From NCBI GenBank assembly GCA_023667095.1, contig JAMPAT010000010.1, positions 54,931 to 118,930 of the forward strand: a stretch of 64,000 nucleotides of DNA, written 5' to 3'. Shown here one piece after another: positions 41,096-51,354 of the stretch (its first letter is position 1; every line of letters begins with the position of its first letter). The notes beneath the pieces are model-generated. The model saw only the letters and a program-made list of their open reading frames with translations, did no database searches and was not told the DNA's origin. Source of the stretch: Bacteroidales bacterium. GTDB lineage: Bacteria > Bacteroidota > Bacteroidia > Bacteroidales > UBA932. Made by a program: the position numbers and the translations under genes.

Positions 41096-42133
41096 TCAGT
41101 CGACAAACTGGCACCAGCCGAATGTGTCAGGAATCTCTCCGTACTGTATTCCTGTGATATGCCTGTAGAGTTCAAGGCTCTTTGGCCCGCATCCCTCTTT
41201 CACGAAAGAATACCTTGTAATCTGTGACGGATCCGTTGTCTCAAGTGACGGCTTGTCATCAATGAATTTGATTGGAGTGATGACGACGGCTGTACCGCAT
41301 TCTCCAGCTTCATCGAATGTGGCCAGTTCCTCCACCTTGACGGCTCTTCTCTCTACTGACATCCCGAGGCTTGCGGCAACCTCCTCAAGTGATTTGTTGG
41401 TGATTGACGGAAGGATGGAGTCTGACAAAGGGGTGATATATGTATTGCCCTTTATTGCAAAGAAATTTGATGAATTGAACTCATCGATGAATGTATGTGT
41501 GGCCGGATCCAGGTAGAGTGTTGCCTTGTATCCCTGCGCATGGGCAATATTCAGGGAGCAGAGCGAAGCTGCATAGTTGCCTCCAAGCTTATATCTTCCG
41601 GTGCCATATGTCGCAGCCCTGTCATAGTTGCGTGCGATTACCGCGTCGCATGGCTCCAGGTTGCCTCCAACGTATGCACCGACCGGAGAGCATAGCATCA
41701 TGAAGAGCACTTCCTTTGCACTGGATACGCCAAGCTGAGGGCTTGAGCCGATGAGGGTGGGTCTTAGATACAGCGATGTTCCGCTTCCATATGGAGGCAG
41801 AAAATCAATGTTCTCCCTGACAGCCTGCATGCACATGTCTATGAACAGTTCTTCTGACGGAGCTTCGATGCCAAGGAATTTGGCGGAACTCTGCATGCGC
41901 CTTGCATTTTCCTCCGGACGGAACAGCCTTATCCTGCCATCCTTGCCCCTGAAGGCCTTCAGGCCCTCAAAGCACTCTATGCTGTAGTGGAATGCTCCGG
42001 CAAAGGCACTTATACTGATGTTGTCGTCAGTATAGCTCTTAATTTCTCCCCATGCTCCGTCTTTAAAGCTGCAGCATAGGATGGTGGCTGTCTTTGTGTA
42101 GGAAAATGTAAGTTTATTCCAGTCCATGTTCAT
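41096..42133 (-). CDS. ilvE: branched-chain amino acid aminotransferase
   Basis: The protein has 345 residues. It transfers the amino group in the last step of Val, Leu and Ile synthesis, or the first step of their breakdown. The fold-type IV PLP fold is shown by 'FAGAFHYSIECFEGLKAFRG', 'LFRPEENARRMQSSAKFLGI' and the PLP-lysine in RYKLGGNYAASL; the PLP-binding Glu lies in IDEFNSSNFF. Two nearby starts (42133, 42127) are possible. It begins 2 bases after ilvA and forms an operon with it. Confidence 0.95.
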   Translation of the reverse strand: MNMDWNKLTFSYTKTATILCCSFKDGAWGEIKSYTDDNISISAFAGAFHYSIECFEGLKAFRGKDGRIRLFRPEENARRMQSSAKFLGIEAPSEELFIDMCMQAVRENIDFLPPYGSGTSLYLRPTLIGSSPQLGVSSAKEVLFMMLCSPVGAYVGGNLEPCDAVIARNYDRAATYGTGRYKLGGNYAASLCSLNIAHAQGYKATLYLDPATHTFIDEFNSSNFFAIKGNTYITPLSDSILPSITNKSLEEVAASLGMSVERRAVKVEELATFDEAGECGTAVVITPIKFIDDKPSLETTDPSQITRYSFVKEGCGPKSLELYRHITGIQYGEIPDTFGWCQFVD

Positions 42134-42135
42134 TT

Positions 42136-43395
42136 CTAAATCAGTATTTCTAATAGTTTGTTGTTCTCGTTGATATATTCATAAAGGACATTGTTGGCAT
42201 CCATACGCTTGATGAGTGCCTTGTAGTCGTCCTTGCTTGCCACCTCTATGCCTATGAGCGCCGGGCCGTTCTCCTTGTTGATTTTCTTTATGTACTGTAT
42301 GTAGACAAGGTCGTCTGTCGGTCCTATGACATCACGTATGAATGACAGGATAGCTCCTGGACGTTGAGGGAAATTGACCATGAAATAATGCTTCAGGCCT
42401 TCGTACAGCATTGACTTCTCACGGATTTCCTCCATCCTGATGATGTCATTGTTGCTTCCGCTTATCACGCAGGCTACCCTCTTGCCCTTGATATGCTCTG
42501 CATAGAATCTCAGTGCAGCTACAGACAATGCTCCGGCCGGCTCCACGACAATGGCGTTTTTGTTGTACATCTCGATGATTGTGGTACAGACTGCGCCTTC
42601 CGGAATTGTTATTATGTCATCCAGGACCTGACGGCAGACTTCGTATGTGAGCAGCCCGGCCTTCTTGACAGCTGCACCGTCGACAAATTTGTCTATATGG
42701 TCAAGTTCAGTTGCATATCCATTTGCTATCGAGGCTTTCATGCAGGCAGCCCCTGCAGGCTCGACTCCGATGACCTTTGTCTCCGGCCACGTCTGCTTGA
42801 TGAATGCGCCAAGGCCTGATGCAAGTCCGCCACCTCCGATCGGCACGAATATATAGTCAAGAGGCTTGTCAGCCTGCCTGCTTATCTCCAGGCCGATTGT
42901 GCCCTGTCCCTCGATGATTTTCTGGTCATCGAAAGGCGGGATGAATGTCTTTCCGCTGCGTCTTGCGTATTCTACGGCTGCTGCATTTGCAGCATCGAAT
43001 GTGTCACCAGTGAGCACAATGTCCACGTACTCCTTGCCGAACATCTTTACGGATTCTATTTTCTGGCGCGGGGTTGTGGTGGGCATATATATGGATCCCA
43101 TTATCTGCAGCTTGTTGCATGAGAATGCAACTCCCTGTGCGTGGTTTCCTGCACTGGCGCAGACGATGCCATATTTCAGTACATCGGGGTCAAGGCTCCT
43201 TATCTTGTTGTAGGCACCCCTTATCTTGTATGAGCGCACAACCTGAAGATCCTCACGCTTGAGGAATACATCCGCCCCGTATGTGTCTGACAGCTTGTGG
43301 TTCTTCTGCAATGGAGTCGGTTCCAGAATCTCCTCGAGGACACCGGCAGCTTTTTCAATATCCTCTATGGAAGGAAAGTATTTCACTGTATCCAT
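42136..43395 (-). CDS. ilvA: threonine ammonia-lyase (threonine dehydratase)
   Basis: The protein has 419 residues. It converts threonine to 2-oxobutanoate, the first step to isoleucine. The PLP-lysine is in VVRSYKIRGAYNKI (K57) and the phosphate-binding loop is VPIGGGGLASGLG. 'CASAGNHAQGVAFSCNKL' follows the family. A C-terminal ACT-like part (from about 325) starts 'EGLKHYFMVNFPQRPGAILS', as in the shorter allosteric form. Together with ilvE it forms a small isoleucine operon. Confidence 0.95.
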   Translation of the reverse strand: MDTVKYFPSIEDIEKAAGVLEEILEPTPLQKNHKLSDTYGADVFLKREDLQVVRSYKIRGAYNKIRSLDPDVLKYGIVCASAGNHAQGVAFSCNKLQIMGSIYMPTTTPRQKIESVKMFGKEYVDIVLTGDTFDAANAAAVEYARRSGKTFIPPFDDQKIIEGQGTIGLEISRQADKPLDYIFVPIGGGGLASGLGAFIKQTWPETKVIGVEPAGAACMKASIANGYATELDHIDKFVDGAAVKKAGLLTYEVCRQVLDDIITIPEGAVCTTIIEMYNKNAIVVEPAGALSVAALRFYAEHIKGKRVACVISGSNNDIIRMEEIREKSMLYEGLKHYFMVNFPQRPGAILSFIRDVIGPTDDLVYIQYIKKINKENGPALIGIEVASKDDYKALIKRMDANNVLYEYINENNKLLEILI

Positions 43396-43412
43396 GTCTT
43401 GAAATTTGTGTT

Positions 43413-43420
43413 CAAAATTA
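43413..43420 (-). promoter_or_regulatory. -7 box (TAATTTTG) of ilvA-ilvE
   Basis: CAAAATTA on the plus strand is TAATTTTG on the minus strand, 17 bases before the ilvA ATG. This fits TAnnTTTG. Confidence 0.45.
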
Positions 43421-43451
43421 TAGCTAAAAAGGTGATTTTCCTAATAAAAAA

Positions 43452-44117
43452 TCAGTTTAATATTATTATTGCAATCGATTTGTGACTAAATCTCAGGGTG
43501 ACAGTGTCTTTTTCAGCCTTGTTCAAGGTCGCCGGCCACCAGTTGTCGAACTTCACATTGTCAGTCGGCCAGACAAGTCCGTCAGAACTGATCCGGAGAC
43601 TGTTGTCAGGTGACAGTATAGAGATTTTTCTCCCGGTGCCGCATTGAAGCTCCACGGTGTCTGTGACCGGGAAAATTGTTGAATAGTCCGAGACCATGTC
43701 AATGGACAGGCCCATTCTGTCGAGGTCCCTTTCCCTGGCATATTCCATCAGCAGTGATATGTTGCCTATGGTATGGTCTTCCCTCAGGCCGGTTGCCCCT
43801 ATGAAATGTATTTCGGACACGTCCCTGAAGTTGTCGACAACGTAGTTGAAAGCTTTTGTCTGGTCATTGGTCTCCTGCTCGGCAACGTTGATCACCAGTC
43901 CTTTGTACGAACTTTTAAGTGATTGCGGGATAGAGTCTATGTCTCCAATCACTACATCAGGGTTCCGGATGCCTCCGAAGATGCCCTTGCTGTGCCTCAG
44001 GAATTTCCTGAGGGCACCGTCGCAGCAGACAATATAGTCTGCCTGCCTTATCAGGTATATTGGATATTCTTTTTTGGGGAATTGTCCGTCTCCTATTATT
44101 ACTGCACTTTTTCCCAT
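43452..44117 (-). CDS. thiamine pyrophosphokinase
   Basis: The protein has 221 residues. It transfers pyrophosphate from ATP to thiamine. Family motifs are present: 'ADYIVCCDGALRKFLRHS', 'PDVVIGDIDSIPQSLKSSYK' and EQETNDQTKAFNYVV (metal and substrate residues D, D, T/D). The later 'IHFIGATGLREDHTIGNISL' stretch is also typical. It follows the lptG-fmt gene with 35 bases between and may be in its transcript. Confidence 0.9.
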   Translation of the reverse strand: MGKSAVIIGDGQFPKKEYPIYLIRQADYIVCCDGALRKFLRHSKGIFGGIRNPDVVIGDIDSIPQSLKSSYKGLVINVAEQETNDQTKAFNYVVDNFRDVSEIHFIGATGLREDHTIGNISLLMEYARERDLDRMGLSIDMVSDYSTIFPVTDTVELQCGTGRKISILSPDNSLRISSDGLVWPTDNVKFDNWWPATLNKAEKDTVTLRFSHKSIAIIILN

Positions 44118-44152
44118 AGTCTAATGCCTTTCCCTCAGGATTGATTCTGTCC

Positions 44153-46618
44153 CTATGCCTGCTTTCCTGTGACTGCAGATGACGTGCCCATGGTTGTGCC
44201 ATAGCTTTCCGGTTCACGGAATCCTATAAGGAAGTCCTTGACTGCCATTCTCTTCTTTCCGGAGAGCTGCAGGTCTGTGACTGAAATTGCCCCATCGGAT
44301 GTTGTGACTGCAAGGTATGTCTTACCGTCTGAAAGTATGGTGCCAGGAGCCGGCACAGCCCTGTCTGCCTCCTTAAGCATAGCCTTAAGCTCTTCTGTGC
44401 CTACCTGCTCGCCGAAGAATATCTTCATCTGCACAGGCTCCTTTCCGTCCTTGACGAGCTCTGTGAACGCTGCCGGGTACGGGCTTAGCCCGCGGATGAG
44501 GTTGTATATGTCATTGCTCCTGCCGTTCCAGTCTATATGGCAAAGTTCACGTGTAAGCTTAGGGGCAGGCTTGAGCACTTCCGAGCCCTGGATGAAACTT
44601 TTCTGCAGGCGCAGCTCGATATTCTTGTCTATGATTGACTCTACAGTCTGTATAACAGCCCTGGAGCCGATTTCCATCAGCTTGTCGTGTACGTCGCCTG
44701 CCGTGTCAGTCTTCTCTATCTTTATCTGGTCGCGTAGCATGATATGTCCGGTGTCTATTCCTTCGTCAATCATGAATGTGGTGACTCCTGTCATGTTCTC
44801 CCCGTTGATGACCGCCCAGTTGATAGGGGCTGCACCCCTGTATTGCGGAAGCAGTGCTGCATGTAGGTTGAATGTCCCGAGTTTCGGCATGCTCCAGACG
44901 ACTTTCGGGAGCATGCGGAATGCGACCACGACAAAGATGTCCGCCTTCCATGCCTCAAGTGCAGAGAGGAATTCCGGGTCCTTCAGCGATATAGGCTGCA
45001 GGACAGGGATATTGTTCTCCACTGCATATTTCTTCACTGCACTCTGGTTTACCTTGAGTCCGCGTCCGCTTGCCTTGTCCGCAACTGTCACGATGCCGAC
45101 AACATTGAATCCTGCCTTGCGTAGTGCATCAAGAGGGGCCACGGCAAATTCCGGGGTTCCCATATATACAATACGTGTCTTCTGCAGTCTTCCGGAAACC
45201 TTGTTCCGTATCTTTTTTATAATAGGCTTGATGTTGTCCATGTTGAATAATGAAGAGTCGTTAATAGCCTTCCATGTAAGGAAAATCCCGATAGGGAAGA
45301 GTATATATGATGAAACAAATACACCGAGCGGAGGGCTGACCGAGCCTCCGTTTGCAAGCTTGGTCCCTGATATGTCTATCACCCAGTAGAATACGAAGAA
45401 CAGCACAGATATTATTGCAGGTGTACCGAGTCCTCCTTTCCTGATCAGGGCTCCCAATGGGGCCCCTATGAAGAAGAAGATGAAGCAGGCAAGTGCCAGG
45501 GCGAACTTTTTCAGGCTCTCCACATCGATTCTCCGTAATGTATAGGTGTAATGGAATGTCTCACGGGAGAATGTAGTGAGCGTGGATATGTATTCGTTCA
45601 CATTGGACAGTGCCTTCTCGTATCCAGAAATCTTGTCATTGATGCTCTTCCAGTCCTTTATTGAATCAAGGTCAAGTGCTGATCCAATATTATTGTGCTT
45701 CGATGTGTCAAGCTGTGCGTTATATTTCAGTGTCCTGCTTTCCACCAGCGAATTGATATGCATGGCCATGGCGTCTGCCTTCAATGTGCTGATAGAGTCC
45801 TGCCTGTGTCCAAGCTGCTTGAGGTTCATTGACTTGACTTCATCCCCGAACCTTGCATCGTCTGATTTCTGGAATGCGTAGTTCTCCAGCGGAATCACAA
45901 GGTTCTGCCTTGTGAACTCAATGGTCTGCAGCTGCAGTGTAGTGTCACGGTATTTTCTTGTATTTGTCTCCTCGTAGTTCTCTCCGCTGAAAAGGGTGAA
46001 TGTCAATGCGCCCTTGTCCTCGCTCATCTTCATCATCGCTGAATCTGCAATGGTGAGGCTGATGTTTCCCTTGTTGGCTGTGTGGTTATAGACCATTACG
46101 CCATACATCATCCCGGTCTTGTCATTCCTGTCATTGACACGCAGGATATATCCGTCTATTCCGTCATAGAAAGTGCCTGTAGGTATCTTTATCTCCTCCT
46201 TTGTCCTTCCTATGTCGTCACGGAGCGTGTATATCTTGTTGTATGCCACCGGGATAAGGTCGTTGGAAGCGAAGAATGCACCGATGCTTATGACAAGGCA
46301 GGCGCATCCGAGCGGGATAAGCACCCTCTTCAACGAAATTCCTGCTGCCTTTATTGCCAGAAGCTCATTGTTCTCCGCAAGGGAACCGAGTGTCATCATT
46401 GAGGCGAGGAGTGTGGCCAGAGGCAATGACAACGGTATCAGTGTCGCGCTTCCCCAGCCCAGGAACTCAAGTATGACCTTCATGCTCAATCCCTTGCCTA
46501 CCAGCTCGTCAATATAGAGCCAGAGAAACTGCATCATCAATATGAAAATGACGACAAACAGGATCGCTATGAACGGCCCTATAAATGACTTCAATATGAA
46601 CTGGTCAAGCTTTTTCAT
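44153..46618 (-). CDS. LptG-Fmt fusion: LPS permease joined to methionyl-tRNA formyltransferase
   Basis: A single 821-residue frame. Residues 1 to about 455 are an LptG/YjgP-YjgQ permease: three N-terminal helices, 'TLGSLAENNELLAIKAAGIS', a periplasmic part, and C-terminal helices around 375-450. After a short basic linker (about 455-480) comes a complete methionyl-tRNA formyltransferase: KTRIVYMGTPEFAV, the catalytic NLHAALLPQYRGAAPINW (Asn, His) and IDEGIDTGHIM (Asp), and the C-terminal tRNA-binding domain. M460 (ATG at 45239-45241) could start a separate Fmt. The reading frame has no stop between the two. A membrane-tethered Fmt would be unusual. Confidence 0.88.
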   Translation of the reverse strand: MKKLDQFILKSFIGPFIAILFVVIFILMMQFLWLYIDELVGKGLSMKVILEFLGWGSATLIPLSLPLATLLASMMTLGSLAENNELLAIKAAGISLKRVLIPLGCACLVISIGAFFASNDLIPVAYNKIYTLRDDIGRTKEEIKIPTGTFYDGIDGYILRVNDRNDKTGMMYGVMVYNHTANKGNISLTIADSAMMKMSEDKGALTFTLFSGENYEETNTRKYRDTTLQLQTIEFTRQNLVIPLENYAFQKSDDARFGDEVKSMNLKQLGHRQDSISTLKADAMAMHINSLVESRTLKYNAQLDTSKHNNIGSALDLDSIKDWKSINDKISGYEKALSNVNEYISTLTTFSRETFHYTYTLRRIDVESLKKFALALACFIFFFIGAPLGALIRKGGLGTPAIISVLFFVFYWVIDISGTKLANGGSVSPPLGVFVSSYILFPIGIFLTWKAINDSSLFNMDNIKPIIKKIRNKVSGRLQKTRIVYMGTPEFAVAPLDALRKAGFNVVGIVTVADKASGRGLKVNQSAVKKYAVENNIPVLQPISLKDPEFLSALEAWKADIFVVVAFRMLPKVVWSMPKLGTFNLHAALLPQYRGAAPINWAVINGENMTGVTTFMIDEGIDTGHIMLRDQIKIEKTDTAGDVHDKLMEIGSRAVIQTVESIIDKNIELRLQKSFIQGSEVLKPAPKLTRELCHIDWNGRSNDIYNLIRGLSPYPAAFTELVKDGKEPVQMKIFFGEQVGTEELKAMLKEADRAVPAPGTILSDGKTYLAVTTSDGAISVTDLQLSGKKRMAVKDFLIGFREPESYGTTMGTSSAVTGKQA

Positions 46619-46658
46619 TCCTCGCTTCCGTTATTTGGCATATATTGTCCCGCAGGGA

Positions 46659-49274
46659 CTACTTTGTAGCAAGCTCAATGAGCTTTTCAAGGGCCTCACC
46701 AAGCCCTGCAGTTTCCTTTCCTCCTGCAGTCGCAAGGCCTGGCTGTCCTCCACCCCCTCCGAGGATCAGCTTGGCAGCCTCACGTATGTCCTTGCCTGCA
46801 TTATGTCCTTTCTGCACGAGGTCATTTGAATACATCAGCAGGAGCTGCGGCTTGCCGGCAAATTCGAACGCTGCTGCAACGGCAAGGTTCTCAGTCTCTT
46901 TCTGGAGCATGAAGCAGGCGTTTTTCAGGATTTCAGGATTTATTCCGCCGTTGACGGTGACGATACGTACCCCGTTGATTTCCTTGCTGTTTTCAACGAG
47001 AGCCTTCTTCATCGCCATGCTCTTCTCCTTTGCGATTGCCTCTGCCTCTTTCCTGAAATTCTCGTTCTCGCCGATGAGCTTTGCGATAGCTCCGGCAAGG
47101 TCAGGCGCGTTGTTGAAAAGTGCCCTGGCCGCACGGAGCGTATTCTCCATCGCATCCACAACGTTCTCTGCATATTTTCCTGTTGTTGCCTCTATCCTTC
47201 TTACTCCGGCTGCGATTGCCGACTCTGAGACAATCTTGAAGAATCCTATCTGTCCTGTGGCAGCTGCATGGCATCCGCCGCAAAGCTCGATTGAGTCTCC
47301 GAATTTCACAACGCGCACAGAGTCTCCGTATTTCTCCCCGAACAATGCCATGGCACCCATTTCCTGTGCCTGCTCCATTGTTGCGCTGCGGTTCTCCTCC
47401 AGAGACGAGTTCTCACGGATAAGTTCGTTTACCCTGTTCTCCACAAGGTCAATCTGCTCATCTGTAAGCTTCTCGAAATGTGAGAAATCGAAGCGGAAGT
47501 ATGAGTCGGTCACGAATGAGCCTTTCTGCTCGACATGGGTCCCGAGGATTTCACGGAGGGCCTTGTGGAGAAGGTGTGTCGCTGTATGGTTTGATGCTAT
47601 CTGGCGTCTCCTTGCAGCATCCACTGTGAGTGTGAACGTAGAGCTGCAGTCGGATGGAATGCGCTCTGCGATATGTATTGTAAGGTTGTTTTCCTTTATC
47701 GTGTTGAGGATATTTATCTTCTCCCCGCTTTCAGAGACTATGTATCCTGTGTCTCCAACTTCTCCGCCCATTTCTCCATAGAACGGTGTACGGTCGAACA
47801 CAAGCTGGTACATTGTCCTGTTTTTTGCCTTTACGGTGCGGTGCCTTGTAAGTGACACGCCGTCAAGCTGAGTGAAGTCATATCCGAGGAACTCCACATT
47901 CTCGCAATGCTTGAATTCTACCCAGTCGCCGGATTCGATGGCAGTTGCGTTGCGCGCACGCTCCTTCTGCTTCTGCAGTTCTGCCTCGAATCCCTTGATG
48001 TCGATTGTATATCCGTTCTCGGAAGCTATAAGCTCGCTCAGGTCTATAGGGAACCCGAATGTGTCATAGAGCACGAATGCATCCTCCCCCTTGATGACCT
48101 TTGTCTCCTTTGATTTTTCCATGATGTTCTCTATCAGCCGGATGCCCCTGTCAAGGGTACGGAGGAAAGCAAGCTCCTCTTCCTTGATTACCCTTTCGAT
48201 AAGCTCCTGCTGCCTTGCTATCTCTGGATAGAATTCTCCCATGTCCTCCACGAGCTGTCCGACGAGGCGGCAGAGGAAAGGTTCGTTGAATCCAAGGAAA
48301 GTGTATCCGTAGCGTACTGCACGGCGCAGGATTCGCCTGATCACATAGCCTGCCTTTACATTTGACGGCAGCTGACCGTCCGCAATCGAGAAGCTGATTG
48401 CCCTGATGTGGTCAGCAATGACCCTCATGGCAACGTCTGCCTTGCCGTTTTCACCGTATTTGTGTCCTGACAGTTCCTCAATCTTGTGGATCATGCCGGT
48501 AAACACGTCTGTGTCATAGTTGCTTGTCTTGCCCTGGAGAGTCATGCAGAGCCTCTCGAAGCCCATTCCTGTGTCGACATTCTTGAACGGGAGGGGCTCC
48601 AGTTCTCCGTTTGCCTTCCTGTTGAACTGCATGAACACGAGGTTCCATATCTCGATTACCAGGTGATGCCCCTTGTTCACAAGTTCACTTCCCGGCAGGG
48701 CTGCCCTTTCCTCATCGCTCCTCAGGTCCACATGGATTTCGCTGCAAGGTCCGCATGGGCCTGTGTCTCCCATTTCCCAGAAGTTGTCATGCTTGTTGCC
48801 AAGAAGAATCCTGTCCTCGGGAAGATGCTTTTTCCACTGCTCCCTTGCCTCGTTGTCCATTTCAGTGCCATCTGACGCATCCCCCTCGAATACAGTTGCA
48901 TAGAGCCTGCCCTTGTCAATCCTGTAGACCTCTGTCAGAAGTTCCCATGCCCAGTCTATGGCCTCTTTCTTGAAATAGTCGCCGAAGCTCCAGTTGCCGA
49001 GCATCTCAAACATGGTATGGTGATACGAATCATGCCCTACTTCTTCAAGGTCGTTGTGCTTTCCGCTAACCCTAAGGCACTTCTGGCTGTCTGTGACTCT
49101 TTTGTATTTAGGTGCGCTGTTGCCGAGGAACCAGTCCTTGAACTGGTTCATGCCTGCATTTGTAAACATTAGGGTAGGGTCGTTCTTCACTACCATCGGT
49201 GCTGAAGGCACTGTTGTATGTCCCTTGGATTCAAAGAATTCAAGAAATGCCCTTCTGATCTCTTTAGATGTCAT
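46659..49274 (-). CDS. alaS: alanyl-tRNA synthetase
   Basis: The protein has 871 residues, full length. The class II core begins '[20 protein letters not shown]' and contains '[18 protein letters not shown]'. The editing domain has [15 protein letters not shown] and '[20 protein letters not shown]' (zinc ligands). The C-terminal C-Ala domain ends '[20 protein letters not shown]', as usual. A -7 box TAATTTTG lies at 49339-49346 on the minus strand. The next gene on the other side is divergent. Confidence 0.97.
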   Translation of the reverse strand: MTSKEIRRAFLEFFESKGHTTVPSAPMVVKNDPTLMFTNAGMNQFKDWFLGNSAPKYKRVTDSQKCLRVSGKHNDLEEVGHDSYHHTMFEMLGNWSFGDYFKKEAIDWAWELLTEVYRIDKGRLYATVFEGDASDGTEMDNEAREQWKKHLPEDRILLGNKHDNFWEMGDTGPCGPCSEIHVDLRSDEERAALPGSELVNKGHHLVIEIWNLVFMQFNRKANGELEPLPFKNVDTGMGFERLCMTLQGKTSNYDTDVFTGMIHKIEELSGHKYGENGKADVAMRVIADHIRAISFSIADGQLPSNVKAGYVIRRILRRAVRYGYTFLGFNEPFLCRLVGQLVEDMGEFYPEIARQQELIERVIKEEELAFLRTLDRGIRLIENIMEKSKETKVIKGEDAFVLYDTFGFPIDLSELIASENGYTIDIKGFEAELQKQKERARNATAIESGDWVEFKHCENVEFLGYDFTQLDGVSLTRHRTVKAKNRTMYQLVFDRTPFYGEMGGEVGDTGYIVSESGEKINILNTIKENNLTIHIAERIPSDCSSTFTLTVDAARRRQIASNHTATHLLHKALREILGTHVEQKGSFVTDSYFRFDFSHFEKLTDEQIDLVENRVNELIRENSSLEENRSATMEQAQEMGAMALFGEKYGDSVRVVKFGDSIELCGGCHAAATGQIGFFKIVSESAIAAGVRRIEATTGKYAENVVDAMENTLRAARALFNNAPDLAGAIAKLIGENENFRKEAEAIAKEKSMAMKKALVENSKEINGVRIVTVNGGINPEILKNACFMLQKETENLAVAAAFEFAGKPQLLLMYSNDLVQKGHNAGKDIREAAKLILGGGGGQPGLATAGGKETAGLGEALEKLIELATK

Positions 49275-49338
49275 ATAAATATAAATTTCTGTTTTTCTTC
49301 AATGTGTGCCGTTCTTGCGGCAGCGGCAAAATAACTTG

Positions 49339-49375
49339 CAAAATTATAATTTTTTCGGGAAAAAGACTATCTTTG
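49339..49375. promoter_or_regulatory. divergent -7 boxes between alaS and the M23 peptidase gene
   Basis: CAAAATTA at 49339-49346 reads TAATTTTG on the minus strand and would serve alaS. TATCTTTG at 49368-49375 would serve the plus-strand peptidase gene, whose ATG is only 5 bases further on, so that transcript could be nearly leaderless. Confidence 0.45.
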
Positions 49376-49379
49376 CGCA

Positions 49380-50387
49380 ATGTCGAAATTCCAAAAGTAT
49401 ATTTTTAACCCTGAAACACTGTCCTACGAGTTTCAGAAAGTATCAAAAAAGTCGCGTGTGCTGAAATTTGCTGCCGTCCTGGCCCTATGTGCATGCACGA
49501 CTGTGCTGTATTCATGGATATATACTTCGGTCCTCGGGTTTGAACTCCCTAAGACGGCATACCTGAAGCGTGTAAACGATGCGTGGAGCGCAAAGGTGGC
49601 AATCATAGACAGGAACCTCGATAAATACGATGCTACCCTTACCGGGCTGCAGCTGCGTGACGATGACATATACAGGTCTATTTTCGGTATGAATCCGATT
49701 GCCGTGGAGGTCCGGAATGCCGGGTTCGGTGGAGTCAACAGATATGCCTATCTTGAAGGTATCGACAATGACGGCCGTCTGCGCAATGCAGTCATGAGGA
49801 TAGATATGCTGACAAAGAAGTCATACGTCCAGAGCCGTTCGTACGATGAGGTCGGTGTCTTCTCGAAGAGGGCTGGCGACATGGCCTCGTGTGTACCGAA
49901 GATATCCCCGATAGTTCCTGATAATTCAAAATACAGGCTTTCAAGCGGTTTTGGAGTACGTACAGACCCTGTCTACGGAGGTCTGGCAAGGCATATGGGA
50001 CTGGATTTCGCCATGCCTATAGGGAATCCTGTATATTCTACAGGTGACGGCACAGTCGTAAGTGTCATCTACGGCAAGTCCGGATATGGCAATAATGTCA
50101 TGATAGACCATGGCTTCGGGTACAGGACCAGGTATGCGCACATGAGCTCGATATCCGTGGAGGAGGGCATGAAACTCAAGAGGGGTGACTTTATCGGCAA
50201 GTCCGGAAATTCAGGCAAGTCATCTGGCCCGCATCTCCATTATGAAGTGATATATATGGGACGTCCGGTCAACCCTATAAACTACCTTGACCTGGAAATC
50301 AGCCCGGAGGAGTATTCTTCAATGCTCCGGCATGTAGAGGCCGAGTCCGACATCGCGCTCCATCCGTCCCATGTCAAAAGGAAATAG
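49380..50387 (+). CDS. membrane-anchored M23 (LytM) peptidase
   Basis: The protein has 335 residues. One N-terminal membrane helix (VLKFAAVLALCACTTVLYSW) is followed by a coiled/helical linker and a LytM domain. The zinc site is complete: ARHMGLDFAM (His, Asp) and GPHLHYEVIY (H-x-H). It should cut cross-bridges in peptidoglycan. A similar gene follows 12 bases later, and this pair next to alaS and a MerR gene recurs in Bacteroidales, as far as I recall. The two may act together in cell-shape or division control. Confidence 0.9.
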   Translation: MSKFQKYIFNPETLSYEFQKVSKKSRVLKFAAVLALCACTTVLYSWIYTSVLGFELPKTAYLKRVNDAWSAKVAIIDRNLDKYDATLTGLQLRDDDIYRSIFGMNPIAVEVRNAGFGGVNRYAYLEGIDNDGRLRNAVMRIDMLTKKSYVQSRSYDEVGVFSKRAGDMASCVPKISPIVPDNSKYRLSSGFGVRTDPVYGGLARHMGLDFAMPIGNPVYSTGDGTVVSVIYGKSGYGNNVMIDHGFGYRTRYAHMSSISVEEGMKLKRGDFIGKSGNSGKSSGPHLHYEVIYMGRPVNPINYLDLEISPEEYSSMLRHVEAESDIALHPSHVKRK

Positions 50388-50399
50388 CAGGAGGGCATC

Positions 50400-51350
50400 A
50401 TGGCGAAAAAGTATATCTATGATGACAAGCAGGTCCGTTTCAGGGTCTCGAAGAATCCAGTCTCCGGAATATTGTTGAGGCTCCTCAAGTATTTCGTGTT
50501 CTCAATTGCCGTAGCTGTTGTATGCTATGGCCTTTTTGCGCTGATTTTCAGTACAGACCAGGAGCATCGGCTGAGACAGGAGAACAGGATATATGCAAAG
50601 GTCTATCCTGAAATTGAGAAGAAGGAAAGGCTGCTTTCCGATGTGGTGACAGGGCTTAAGCTGCGTGATGATGAGATATACAGCGAGATTTTCCACACCC
50701 AGGCCCCTGATGCAGAGAGGCTTTTTGCAGCTGATTTCCTTGCTGTGAGCGATACGACCGCAGATGAGGCCATAGCTGCATTTGTGGAGGACAAGGCCGA
50801 TGTCCTGATGAAACGCTCCTCAAGGATCGAGGAGAATTTCAGGGCAATCTTTGACGGCCTTTCCGCTGAAGGCTTTGTCATGCCGCCCATGTCAATGCCT
50901 ATAAAGGGGTTCAGCTATGCGCAGACAGGGGCTACTGTCGGACAGAAGCTGAGTCCTTTCTACAAGGTAAAGGTGGAGCACCACGGTCTTGACATGATTG
51001 TGCATGTAGGGACTCCGGTCTATGCGACAGGCCCCGGTGTCGTTACTGATGTGATACGCTCAGGCAGGGGGCAGGGGAACATTGTGGAGATTACGCATGA
51101 TGGCGGATACATGACACGCTATTCACACCTCCAGGATATCACTGTGGCAAAGGGAAGAAAAGTTGATACGGATGTGATCATCGGCCATACGGGCATGTCA
51201 GGCATGGCATACGCACCGCATCTGCATTACGAGGTCTATAGGGACGGCAATGTCCTGGACCCGGTAGACTACTTTTTCCACGATGTCACGCCATACGAAT
51301 ATGCCGATATCGTAATAATGTCTGTAAGTGTAGAACAATCAATGGACTAA
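50400..51350 (+). CDS. second membrane-anchored M23 (LytM) peptidase
   Basis: The protein has 316 residues with the same plan: one helix (YFVFSIAVAVVCYGLFALIF), a helical linker and a LytM domain with KVEHHGLDMIVHVG and APHLHYEVYRDG. All zinc ligands are present. It shares the linker segment 'LKLRDDEIYSEIF' with the first (LQLRDDDIYRSIF), so the pair arose by duplication. It is followed 4 bases later by the MerR gene. Confidence 0.9.
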   Translation: MAKKYIYDDKQVRFRVSKNPVSGILLRLLKYFVFSIAVAVVCYGLFALIFSTDQEHRLRQENRIYAKVYPEIEKKERLLSDVVTGLKLRDDEIYSEIFHTQAPDAERLFAADFLAVSDTTADEAIAAFVEDKADVLMKRSSRIEENFRAIFDGLSAEGFVMPPMSMPIKGFSYAQTGATVGQKLSPFYKVKVEHHGLDMIVHVGTPVYATGPGVVTDVIRSGRGQGNIVEITHDGGYMTRYSHLQDITVAKGRKVDTDVIIGHTGMSGMAYAPHLHYEVYRDGNVLDPVDYFFHDVTPYEYADIVIMSVSVEQSMD

Positions 51351-51354
51351 GGCT

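Noticed and set aside
44238..45389. Long plus-strand frame opposite the fmt part
   Set aside because: It is antisense to a clear Fmt domain and its composition (Ser/Met-rich, no domain) is typical of a shadow frame.
46645..47781. 378-codon plus-strand frame opposite alaS
   Set aside because: Antisense shadow of the AlaRS C-terminal half; no domain.
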